From contig JAGHBD010000035.1 in assembly GCA_021161135.1 (NCBI GenBank), positions 1-6,439 on the forward strand: 6,439 bases of DNA. Direction: 5' to 3'. Position 1 is the stretch's first letter, and each line of letters opens with the position of its first letter. The notes below the pieces were generated by a model. That model ran no database searches. It saw only the letters and a list, made by a program, of their open reading frames with translations, and was not told the DNA's origin. The position numbers and the translations under genes are program-made. The DNA is from Thermoplasmata archaeon. GTDB taxonomy: Archaea > Thermoplasmatota > E2 > UBA202 > JdFR-43. Positions 1-5,013 of the stretch are shown here, piece after piece.

Positions 1-328
1 CCTCTTTATTTGCCCGAAAAGTTATCTTCACATTTTCTCCCTTGCTCCCTCCCGTTATTTTATCTGGCGTGACTGTAAATTTGCTTGGAGATATATACAC
101 GGAAAGCCATTCTGGCACATTTTTTGCCTCAATATATACTTCTACGGGTAATGGAAGAAATGAACCGAAGCCCCAGTTTAATGTTACATTAGCGATTATG
201 GTTTCACTTTCATCTAATCCAATAGGAGGGGGGCTATTTGCCTCTATATCTATACTCGTTGATACGAAGCCAGCACCTGCAACAGGGAAAAGCATAAATA
301 GCGTTGCTATGGCAGCAAATTTTTTCAT
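1..328 (-). CDS. Secreted beta-sandwich-type protein, N-terminal part (runs off the left edge)
   Basis: An open frame of 109 codons starts at ATG 328-326 and leaves the window at base 1, so only the N-terminus is seen. Residues 1-19 form a classic signal peptide: the two lysines of MKK, a hydrophobic core (FAAIATLFMLFPV) and a likely cut after AGA. The mature part has alternating hydrophobic strands, with stretches such as ETIIANVTLNW and VEVYIEAKNVPEWLSVYISP followed by KFTVTP. This resembles the Ig-like NEW3/CARDB type of extracellular beta-sandwich domain found in archaeal secreted proteins; that match is by eye. It is probably exported and may be part of a longer surface protein whose C-terminus lies outside. 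It is transcribed divergently from the methyltransferase operon at 574. No enzymatic motif is visible, so no function is assigned. The frame is reliable; the domain label is tentative. Confidence 0.8.
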   Translation of the reverse strand, partial: MKKFAAIATLFMLFPVAGAGFVSTSIDIEANSPPPIGLDESETIIANVTLNWGFGSFLPLPVEVYIEAKNVPEWLSVYISPSKFTVTPDKITGGSKGENVKITFRANKE

Positions 329-350
329 ACTGCTATATGGAAAATAAATA

Positions 351-360
351 TTAATTTTTA
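351..360 (-). promoter_or_regulatory. Possible A/T-rich TATA-like box for the secreted-protein gene
   Basis: On the minus strand TAAAAATTAA is centred about 27 bp upstream of the ATG at 328. That matches the box-to-start distance of the other first genes in this window and would give a nearly leaderless mRNA. The box is a weak match to the archaeal consensus. A better TTTATAAA at 431-438 exists further up and would imply a leader of about 80 nt. Confidence 0.3.
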
Positions 361-461
361 TTGTCTTATCTGCTTTGAAGAGACTCATTTCGAAGAATGA
401 ACTATATGGTTCGATGATTGCCTCACATCATTTATAAACTACCATAAAATGTATGAGAGGG

Positions 462-489
462 GAGGGAGATAATGTCTCCCTCTTTTTTT
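462..489 (+). terminator. Hairpin plus T-run, terminator-like, plus strand
   Basis: GAGGGAGA (462-469) and TCTCCCTC (475-482) form a perfect 8-bp stem around the 5-nt loop TAATG, followed directly by seven T (483-489). This has the form of an intrinsic terminator for plus-strand transcripts; archaeal termination mainly depends on the U-run. There is no plus-strand gene before it, since the gene on the left is on the minus strand. It either ends a small untranslated RNA or blocks read-through into the methyltransferase operon. Confidence 0.5.
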
Positions 490-537
490 CATTTCCCCTC
501 CCCCTGCCTCCATCTCTTTCCCCTCCTTTTCTCTTTT
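475..537 (+). repeat. 63-nt polypyrimidine tract
   Basis: Sixty of 63 bases are C or T; the exceptions are A491, G506 and A512, and 513-537 has no purine at all. It lies between the hairpin and the methyltransferase promoter. On the plus strand its T-rich part could aid termination. Strand-asymmetric tracts of this kind can also adopt unusual DNA structures, but that is inference here. Confidence 0.6.
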
Positions 538-546
538 ATGGATAAA

Positions 547-555
547 ACTTTATAA
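547..555 (+). promoter_or_regulatory. Archaeal TATA box for the methyltransferase-PUA operon
   Basis: ACTTTATAA lies about 23 bp upstream of the GTG at 574, preceded by the purine-rich GATAAA, which could serve as the TFB-recognition element. The spacing would start transcription at or within a few bases of the GTG, giving a leaderless message. This is the main support for choosing GTG 574 as the start codon. Confidence 0.55.
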
Positions 556-573
556 CACAGCCTTTTTTCAATT

Positions 574-1458
574 GTGTTCAGGGAAAGGATAGCAAGAATG
601 ATATCAGATGCGAATGCCTTTTTTACTGCAGAGCAGGAATGGAAGAGTATAAGAGTAAATACACTGAAAATATCTAAGGATGCGCTGCTAAAAAGATTGC
701 AGGAAAGATATGAAATAAAGGAGATGCCATGGTATGAAAACGGTCTATTCATAAAAGGCGAAAATATTGCAAAAAGCATAGAGTATTATCTTGGCTACTA
801 TCATATTCAAGAAGCAGCAAGCATGCTCCCTCCTCTTGCAATGGATGTTGGCGAGGAAGATTTTGTCATTGACATGTGTGCGGCGCCAGGAAGCAAAACA
901 ACCCAGCTTGCCATGATGATGGGAAATCGCGGCACAATAATCGCTAATGATGTAAGCATATCAAGGATAAGAGCTCTTACCCACAATATTCAGAAGGCAG
1001 GAGCTGCAAACTGTATAATAACAAATTATGATGGCAGATATTTAGACAAAGTTGGATTGAAATCTAGCAAGATATTGCTCGATGCTCCCTGCACGGCAAG
1101 TGGTAAGATAATCAAAAATAAGAAAATGATTGATAAGTGGAAATACTGGCGCGTAAAAAAGATGGCGAGGATGCAGAAGGCATTAATAAGGGCAGCCGCT
1201 GCATGCCTAGAAAAAGATGGTATCCTCGTTTATTCCACATGTTCAGTTGAGCCAGAGGAAAATGAAGAAGTTATTGATTATGCTATTGAAAAATGCGGGC
1301 TGGAGGTGGAAAAGATAGAGCTTGAGGGGATTAAAACAAGGTATGGTTTGAAAGAGTGGAATGGCAAAAAATTCGAATGGTATGATAAAGTTATAAGGAT
1401 ATGGCCCCAAGATAATTTAACGGAGGGATTCTTCATATGCAAATTAAGAAAGTGCTGA
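574..1458 (+). CDS. NOP2/RsmB/Trm4-type RNA (cytosine-5) methyltransferase
   Basis: A 294-residue, SAM-dependent enzyme that makes 5-methylcytosine in RNA in the cytoplasm, most likely in tRNA (archaeal Trm4-like), although an rRNA target cannot be excluded. The N-terminal RNA-contact segment contains SIRVNTLKIS (25-34), the usual opening of this family. The Rossmann fold follows: SAM loop DMCAAPGSKTTQ (100-111), acidic NDVS (125-128), NYDGR (151-155), motif IV DAPCTASG (170-177) with Cys173, and motif VI YSTCSVEPEENE (220-231) with Cys223. In this family the TC cysteine attacks C6 of the base and the PC cysteine helps release the product; both are present. The end FFICKLRK is the usual closing strand. 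The GTG start fits the TATA box at 547-555; ATG 598 (residue 9) is an alternative. It overlaps the downstream PUA gene by 22 bp. The family is certain; the exact RNA site is not. Confidence 0.93.
   Translation: MFRERIARMISDANAFFTAEQEWKSIRVNTLKISKDALLKRLQERYEIKEMPWYENGLFIKGENIAKSIEYYLGYYHIQEAASMLPPLAMDVGEEDFVIDMCAAPGSKTTQLAMMMGNRGTIIANDVSISRIRALTHNIQKAGAANCIITNYDGRYLDKVGLKSSKILLDAPCTASGKIIKNKKMIDKWKYWRVKKMARMQKALIRAAAACLEKDGILVYSTCSVEPEENEEVIDYAIEKCGLEVEKIELEGIKTRYGLKEWNGKKFEWYDKVIRIWPQDNLTEGFFICKLRKC
1422..1426 (+). promoter_or_regulatory. Shine-Dalgarno site for the PUA gene
   Basis: GGAGG ends 10 nt before the ATG at 1437, inside the 3' end of the methyltransferase gene. It supports this start and independent ribosome loading on the second gene of the operon, whereas the first gene appears leaderless. 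Confidence 0.7.
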
Positions 1459-1925
1459 ACAGCAAGGAAATAGATGAGATTGAAGGAATAATAGAGAAAA
1501 ATTATGGATGCAAGGCTGGGCTGCATAATTATAAAGTTTTCATGACAGGTGAAGAAAAAATATGGATTGTTTCAAAGGATACTGATTTTAAACTTTTCAA
1601 CATCATCAAAAGATGTCACAGGATTGGCATCTATTTTGGAAAGCTGAAGAGGAATCAGAAAATAAAGTTAAGCATTGAAGGGGCGATGATGGTAGGGAAA
1701 AATGCCAAGAAAAACATTGTTGTGCTTGGAGAAGAGGAGGCAATAAAATTTGTGCAGGGATATGATGTAAAAGCTGAAAAGCTCATAGAGACAGAGGTGA
1801 ATAATTTTGTATTGGTTAGATATGGCAATGATATTATTGGTGTGGGAATATTGAGAGAAGGATATGTAGAAAATTTGGTTCCGAAGGCAAGACGGCTTGT
1901 CAAAATTGACGAGATTGAGGAGTAG
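1437..1925 (+). CDS. PUA-domain RNA-binding protein of the NOL1/NOP2/fmu-associated family
   Basis: A 162-residue protein with two parts. Residues 1 to about 90 look like a pre-PUA domain (acidic helix NSKEIDEIEGIIEK, then strands, then KLSIEGAMMVGKNAKKN). Residues 92-158 have the PUA layout: VVLGEEEAIKFVQGYDV, then FVLVRYGNDIIGVGILREG, and a basic end LVPKARRLV. PUA domains bind structured RNA and occur in tRNA and rRNA modification enzymes. In bacterial RsmF-type enzymes a comparable module is fused to the m5C methyltransferase; here it is a separate gene starting inside the end of that gene, so it probably supplies RNA recognition to its neighbour or acts in ribosome biogenesis beside it. 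It could also be compared with Nip7, which has the same two-domain plan. The stop TAG abuts the stop of the minus-strand gene at 1926. The domain call is firm; partnership is inferred. Confidence 0.85.
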   Translation: MQIKKVLNSKEIDEIEGIIEKNYGCKAGLHNYKVFMTGEEKIWIVSKDTDFKLFNIIKRCHRIGIYFGKLKRNQKIKLSIEGAMMVGKNAKKNIVVLGEEEAIKFVQGYDVKAEKLIETEVNNFVLVRYGNDIIGVGILREGYVENLVPKARRLVKIDEIEE

Positions 1926-2327
1926 CTATGTGCCAAAAAGTTTCTTTTCCTCTCCCTCCTCTATCAGTGGCTTGTAAGATGATATTCTATCGAGAGCTTC
2001 TTCAATATCCTCAATTTTTGTTATGAGATAATATGAGACCTTTGTTTCATCTCCCTCCTTATATGTGAGTTTTAGTATATATCCTCGCTTGCTTGAATAA
2101 ATTATTTCTTTCTTTACTTCCTCCTCTGTTTTTTCCTCCTTCTTTTCTGTCTTTCTTTCCAGCCCTTCATCTATTGCTCTTTCTATTTCTTCTATACTTT
2201 CCTTTGCTCTTTTTTCCCATCTTTTCTCCTTTAAAAACTCCTCATAACCTTCAAAATACTCTTTCTCCATCTCCTTTTTCTTCTCATGTTTTAGTGAAAA
2301 TTCAGGCAGCACAAACTCTTTTACCAT
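1926..2327 (-). CDS. Hypothetical Glu/Lys-rich protein with a probable coiled coil
   Basis: A 133-residue protein that I do not recognise. After a short start (MVKEFVLPEFSLKHE), residues about 12-75 are almost entirely E, K and R with few hydrophobics and no proline or glycine pattern, which suggests a long charged helix or coiled coil. Residues about 80-133 look like a small alpha/beta unit: strand RGYILKLTYKEG, strand TKVSYYLITKI, helix EDIEEALDRISSY, then an acidic tail ending EEKKLFGT. It is cytoplasmic, with no signal peptide or membrane segment. An A/T box 26 bp upstream of the ATG supports expression, as does the amphipathic C-terminal pattern. The gene converges on the PUA gene with no spacer: the stops lie side by side (TAG then CTA, at 1923-1928). 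The skewed composition makes remote similarity hard to judge, so no function is proposed. Confidence 0.75.
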   Translation of the reverse strand: MVKEFVLPEFSLKHEKKKEMEKEYFEGYEEFLKEKRWEKRAKESIEEIERAIDEGLERKTEKKEEKTEEEVKKEIIYSSKRGYILKLTYKEGDETKVSYYLITKIEDIEEALDRISSYKPLIEEGEEKKLFGT

Positions 2328-2347
2328 AGAAAAATATGGAATTAGCG

Positions 2348-2359
2348 TTTAAAAATTTA
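2348..2359 (-). promoter_or_regulatory. TATA box for the Glu/Lys-rich gene
   Basis: On the minus strand TAAATTTTTAAA is centred about 26 bp upstream of the ATG at 2327, the distance expected for a leaderless archaeal message. No Shine-Dalgarno motif precedes the ATG. It lies back to back with the promoter of the folate operon in a 90-bp divergent spacer. Confidence 0.55.
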
Positions 2360-2389
2360 TTCATTCTTGTTATAGGCTTGTCCATAAAA

Positions 2390-2397
2390 CTTTAAAA
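2390..2397 (+). promoter_or_regulatory. TATA box for the folate operon; decides the start at 2418
   Basis: CTTTAAAA is centred 24 bp before ATG 2418, the same geometry as other promoters here. The upstream in-frame ATG at 2397 overlaps this box and would lie before the expected transcription start, so 2418 is the better start codon. Confidence 0.55.
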
Positions 2398-2417
2398 TGC
2401 CATTTTCATTTCGCCTT

Positions 2418-3323
2418 ATGATTAAGCTTGTAGAATGTGTTCCTAATTTTAGTGAGGGTCGAAGAAAGGATGTTATAGATGCAATTGTAAATGAGGCAAG
2501 AAAATACAAGGTAAAAATTTTGAATGTGCACTCTGATGCAGATCATAACAGGACGGATGTAACTATAATTGGAGAGCCAGAAGAAGTAAAGAAGGCTGTT
2601 TTGGATATGTCATTGAAGGCAGTTGAGCTAATTGATATGAATAAGCATAAGGGAGAGCATCCAAGAATGGGGGCAATGGACGTTGTTCCATTTGTGCCTT
2701 TGCTTAATACAACAATGGAGGATTGCATAAAACTTGCTCATGAATTTGCAAAAGAATTTTCTGAAAAGGCGGGAGTGCCCTGCTTTTTGTATGAAGAAGC
2801 TGCTACAAAGCCAAGCAGAAAAAATCTTGCTGATGTAAGGCGAGGGGAGTTTGAAGGACTAAAGGAAGAAATAGGAAAAAATCCAGAAAAAACGCCTGAC
2901 TATGGACCAAATAAAATTCATCCTACTGCTGGCGCCACTGCTGTTGGGGCAAGAGAATTTCTCATAGCATTCAATGTTAATTTGGCAACAGATGACATAG
3001 AAATTGCAAAGAAGATAGCTAAGGCTGTTCGTCATAGTAGCGGAGGCTACAGATATGTGAAAGCAATGGGCTTTGAAATTAAAGAGAAGGGCATTGTGCA
3101 GGTATCGATGAATATGACGAACTACAAGAAAACGCCTTTGTTTAGAGTTTTTGAAACAATAAAGAGGGAGGCAGAAAGATATGGCACCCACGTTTTATCC
3201 TCAGAAATCATAGGCATGGTTCCATTAGATGCTATCGTTGATGTTGCTTCCTTTTATCTCCAGCTTGATGAGTTTGATACAAGCCAAATTATAGAGAAGC
3301 GTCTTTTGGAGGAATTCCTATGA
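2418..3323 (+). CDS. ftcD: Glutamate formimidoyltransferase (FTCD N-terminal-type)
   Basis: A 301-residue cytoplasmic enzyme that moves the formimino group of N-formimino-glutamate to tetrahydrofolate, the last step of histidine breakdown by this route. Family signatures are clear: KLVECVPNFSEGRR (3-16), HSDADHNRTDVTIIG (38-52), GEHPRMGAMDVVPFVPL (79-95) whose His81 corresponds to the catalytic histidine His82 of mammalian FTCD, HPTAGATAVGAREFLIAFNVNL (168-189 region) and SSEIIGMVPLDA (261-272). The length fits a stand-alone formiminotransferase domain. The start was set at ATG 2418, giving MIKLVECVPN, because the family begins this way and the TATA box lies 24 bp upstream; an in-frame ATG at 2397 would add seven residues (MPFSFRL). 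The stop overlaps the ATG of the cyclodeaminase gene (ATGA, 3320-3323), so the two are co-translated. No hutH, hutU or hutI gene is in view. Confidence 0.93.
   Translation: MIKLVECVPNFSEGRRKDVIDAIVNEARKYKVKILNVHSDADHNRTDVTIIGEPEEVKKAVLDMSLKAVELIDMNKHKGEHPRMGAMDVVPFVPLLNTTMEDCIKLAHEFAKEFSEKAGVPCFLYEEAATKPSRKNLADVRRGEFEGLKEEIGKNPEKTPDYGPNKIHPTAGATAVGAREFLIAFNVNLATDDIEIAKKIAKAVRHSSGGYRYVKAMGFEIKEKGIVQVSMNMTNYKKTPLFRVFETIKREAERYGTHVLSSEIIGMVPLDAIVDVASFYLQLDEFDTSQIIEKRLLEEFL
3308..3312 (+). promoter_or_regulatory. Shine-Dalgarno site for the cyclodeaminase gene
   Basis: GGAGG lies 7 nt before ATG 3320 and 10 nt before the second in-frame ATG at 3323, inside the end of the formimidoyltransferase gene. 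Either ATG could be used; they differ by one residue. It fits the rule seen here that only internal operon genes carry such a site. Confidence 0.65.
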
Positions 3324-3907
3324 TGGAAAAAAGCGTAAAAGAATTTCTGGAGAGAGTAGCTGAAAAAACACCTACACCAGGAGGGGGAAGCATCGCCGCA
3401 CTGGCGGGGGCAATGGCATGCAGTTTGGCGGAAATGGTTTGCAATCTTACTATAGGAAAGAAAAAATATGCAGGCGTTGAAGAAGAAATGAAAGAGCTGG
3501 CTAAGAAAATGAAACAAAGAAGACAGGAGTTTCTGAAGCTTGTTGAAGAGGATGCAAAAGCATTTGATGAAGTGATGAAAGCATATAAAGAAGGGGGAGA
3601 CGAGCAGAAAGCTTTGAAAAAGGCTGCCAAAGTGCCTTATGAAACTGCTTCAAATTGTCTATCAATTATGGATGATTTGCTTATAATTGCAAGAGATGGA
3701 AATAAAAATTCCATAACAGATGCAGGAGTGGCAGGATATATGGCTTATGCTGGCTTTAATTCAGCTTTGCTAAATGTGAAAATAAATCTGAAATACATTG
3801 AGGATGAGAGTTTCAAAAAAGAGATGGAGGAAAGCATGAAGAAAATGGTAAAGGAAATGGATGAAAAGCTGGCAAAGATTAAAGCAGTTGTTGAAGAATA
3901 TCTTTAA
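3320..3907 (+). CDS. Formimidoyltetrahydrofolate cyclodeaminase (FTCD C-terminal-type)
   Basis: A 195-residue, nearly all-helical cytoplasmic enzyme that deaminates and cyclises 5-formimino-THF to 5,10-methenyl-THF and ammonia. The family hallmark is at residues 17-31, TPTPGGGSIAALAGA, followed by MACSLAEMVCNLTIGKKKY (32-50). Helix KLVEEDAKAFDEVMKAYK (73-90) and the segment DGNKNSITDAGVAGYMAYAG (126-145) are also typical. It shares a fold with stand-alone methenyl-THF cyclohydrolases (FchA type), so a cyclohydrolase role is the main alternative; the direct coupling to a formimidoyltransferase favours cyclodeaminase. In animals the two activities are fused in one channelling protein, and here they are adjacent genes with a 4-bp overlap. 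The last 29 bp overlap, tail to tail, the NTPase gene on the other strand. A T/C-rich stretch just after the stop (3909-3936) may end the transcript. Confidence 0.9.
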   Translation: MMEKSVKEFLERVAEKTPTPGGGSIAALAGAMACSLAEMVCNLTIGKKKYAGVEEEMKELAKKMKQRRQEFLKLVEEDAKAFDEVMKAYKEGGDEQKALKKAAKVPYETASNCLSIMDDLLIIARDGNKNSITDAGVAGYMAYAGFNSALLNVKINLKYIEDESFKKEMEESMKKMVKEMDEKLAKIKAVVEEYL

Positions 3908-4397
3908 TCTCTTTCTTTACTTTTCCTCTATTTTCCTGAGTTAAATAAAATAATTTTACATCTTGCCGCCTTTTTATCTTGTCTGTATATGGATTTGGAG
4001 CAAGTAAAATAGTTGCAAGCATAATTTTATCACTATTTAAAGCAGAATTTACGGCTTCTTTGAAACGAGGAGAAAAGAGCTCCATTTTACCTATTTCATC
4101 TATAACAATAATGTCATTCTCCTCCAAAGCTCTCCAGATTGATTCCACACCCACTTTTTCCAGTCCGTCCAAATTTACTCCATATTTTGACACTCTATAA
4201 GGACTTTTTATATCTACATGAGCCAATATACTCTCTTCTCCATCCAAAGTTATAATTTTAAATCCAACTCTTCTTCCTCCTATCCTCATTTCCTGTGTAT
4301 AAAATCCACCTGCATCCAAATTAAGTTCTTCTATTAATTTTCTTATGAGCGTTGTTTTACCTACTCCTGGTTTGCCCGTGATAAGAATGTTGTTCAT
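3879..4397 (-). CDS. THEP1-family nucleoside-triphosphatase (NTPCR-like)
   Basis: A 172-residue P-loop NTPase. Walker A is GKPGVGKT (8-15), starting right after the first strand NNILIT. Walker B is IIVIDEIGKMEL (96-107), whose DEIGKMEL form is a signature of the THEP1 family (human homologue NTPCR). Other family segments are GGFYTQEMR (30-38), VGFKIITLDG (44-53), RVSKYGVNLDGLE (68-80) and ATILLAPNPYTDKIKRR (128-144). Members hydrolyse ATP, GTP and other NTPs slowly in vitro; the biological role is unsettled, and nucleotide-pool cleaning or RNA-linked functions have been discussed. The length is normal and the protein is cytoplasmic. The start ATG 4397 is supported by an A/T box 27 bp upstream. 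The 3' end overlaps the cyclodeaminase gene by 29 bp on the opposite strand, so both transcripts carry complementary tails. Confidence 0.9.
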   Translation of the reverse strand: MNNILITGKPGVGKTTLIRKLIEELNLDAGGFYTQEMRIGGRRVGFKIITLDGEESILAHVDIKSPYRVSKYGVNLDGLEKVGVESIWRALEENDIIVIDEIGKMELFSPRFKEAVNSALNSDKIMLATILLAPNPYTDKIKRRQDVKLFYLTQENRGKVKKEIKDILQQLL

Positions 4398-4417
4398 GAT
4401 GATGAAAATGGAGATGG

Positions 4418-4430
4418 CTTTTAAAAATTC
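4418..4430 (-). promoter_or_regulatory. TATA box for the THEP1 gene
   Basis: On the minus strand GAATTTTTAAAAG is centred 27 bp upstream of ATG 4397, giving a leaderless message. The box overlaps the last codons and stop of the shifted membrane-protein frame (ending at 4421), so the NTPase may be expressed from its own promoter as well as by read-through. Confidence 0.5.
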
Positions 4431-4621
4431 TTAAAAAGTTTGTGAAGAGAGATAAGGAGATAAACAACCCCACAAATTGCTAAGACAAGGGTAAAAATTA
4501 TCATTGTTAAAAGAAAAGATGGATATAAAACAGGTACTAATGATAAACAAGCTATAGAAATAATGAGTACAATACTTATCAGGATAAGAGATGGATAAAA
4601 TTCATAAGTAAATGACTTTTT
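4421..4621 (-). pseudogene. Continuation of the membrane protein after a frameshift
   Basis: In the frame shifted by one base there are 66 sense codons then TAA at 4423-4421. They encode a loop KKSFTYEFYPS, then helix LILISIVLIISIACLSLV, then helix LLTMIIFTLVLAICGVVYLL and a basic end HKLFKNF. The stretch has no usable start codon near its beginning and directly follows a TAG, so it is unlikely to be a separate gene. Joining it to the upstream frame at GATAGAAAAAG, by one extra A or by a -1 slip on the A run, gives an uninterrupted 157-residue protein with five membrane helices. The break may be a sequencing or assembly error, a real mutation, or programmed slippage; the window alone cannot decide. 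Confidence 0.6.
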
Positions 4622-4893
4622 CTATCATCTGTTATTCTGATTGCCATAAAAGCACCAATAATACCCAACATTGCCGCAAAGGCTTGTAAGATGGCACTAA
4701 AAAACCAATAAGCTGTTTGTTTATCTATGGAATATCCTTTGCTGTTAGTTAGCACAAAAGTTTCAACAAATAAAAACACCATTAAAGCTGCGCTAAAAGG
4801 CCAAAGAATATCTTTTCTTTGCTGTTTTTTAAAATGGTTAAATATAAATGCAAGCAACATAGAAGCTACTAAAATATATATCACTTGAGGCAA
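4579..4893 (-). CDS. Small membrane protein, first part before a frameshift
   Basis: A frame of 104 residues starting at TTG 4893. It has three hydrophobic helices: VIYILVASMLLAFIFNHF (about 4-21), ILWPFSAALMVFLFVETFVL (29-48) and YWFFSAILQAFAAMLGIIGAFMAI (62-85), with the basic loop FKKQQRKD after helix 1 on the likely cytoplasmic side. After AIRITDDRK (residue 92) the frame runs into a short non-hydrophobic tail (SHLLMNFIHLLS) and stops. A different frame continues downstream with two more helices, so this is probably the first two thirds of a longer protein cut by a frameshift at the A5 run 4617-4621. No ATG precedes the helices; TTG is the first start codon after an A/T box at 4924-4933. 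The frame is open back to 4954 but offers no better start. The family is not recognised; a small integral membrane protein is all that can be said. Confidence 0.65.
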   Translation of the reverse strand: MPQVIYILVASMLLAFIFNHFKKQQRKDILWPFSAALMVFLFVETFVLTNSKGYSIDKQTAYWFFSAILQAFAAMLGIIGAFMAIRITDDRKSHLLMNFIHLLS

Positions 4894-4923
4894 GATGCTA
4901 ATTTCTTCTTTTAGTTGTGGTTT

Positions 4924-4933
4924 TTTTAAATAT
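4924..4933 (-). promoter_or_regulatory. Possible TATA box for the membrane-protein gene
   Basis: ATATTTAAAA on the minus strand is centred about 35 bp upstream of TTG 4893. Transcription would start near 4901, leaving a leader of about 8 nt. The A-rich surroundings make the match less specific than the others. Confidence 0.4.
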
Positions 4934-5013
4934 TCAACAAATCTCCAAGTTTCCTATTATAACCACAAATGGAAGGTATCGCTCGTAAATCTTCCATATT
5001 ATGCTGGTTTTCT

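Larger units (their letters stand above)
329..573. other. Divergent spacer with structured elements, no gene seen
   Basis: This 245-bp gap separates the secreted-protein gene (minus) from the methyltransferase operon (plus). It holds short inverted repeats (TCGAA 390-394 with TTCGA 410-414; ATGAT 414-418 with ATCAT 427-431), the palindromic box TTTATAAA at 431-438, the terminator-like hairpin at 462-489, a pyrimidine tract at 475-537 and the operon promoter near 547-555. Only very short frames start here, and none has coding character. Confidence 0.6.

Noticed and set aside
42..347. Plus-strand open frame of 101 codons at the left edge
   Set aside because: It is antisense to the minus-strand frame that has a clear signal peptide and beta-strand pattern.
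408..424. GGTTCGATGATTGCC resembling a tRNA T-arm
   Set aside because: The stem does not pair as a T-arm should, and no acceptor, D-arm or anticodon arm can be built around it.
453..553. Short plus-strand frames beginning at ATG 453 and ATG 472 behind GGAGGGA
   Set aside because: They encode only low-complexity Pro/Leu/Phe/Ser from the pyrimidine tract and pass through the hairpin; the purine-rich stretch is better explained as the hairpin stem.
489..779. Minus-strand open frame of 96 codons across the methyltransferase start
   Set aside because: It runs antisense through the strong methyltransferase frame and the pyrimidine tract, and its residues are an antisense image with no family features.
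2093..2329. Plus-strand frame rich in Leu, Phe, Pro and Ser
   Set aside because: Its composition is simply the complement of the Glu/Lys-rich gene on the other strand.
3254..3630. Minus-strand frames of 87 and 113 codons over the cyclodeaminase start
   Set aside because: They lie opposite well-conserved motifs of the cyclodeaminase (TPTPGGGS) and show no independent coding signal.
4945..5013. Possible N-terminal extension of the membrane protein or a short peptide from ATG 4997
   Set aside because: The membrane-protein frame meets TAG at 4954-4956, and the frame from ATG 4997 ends after about 23 codons without features.
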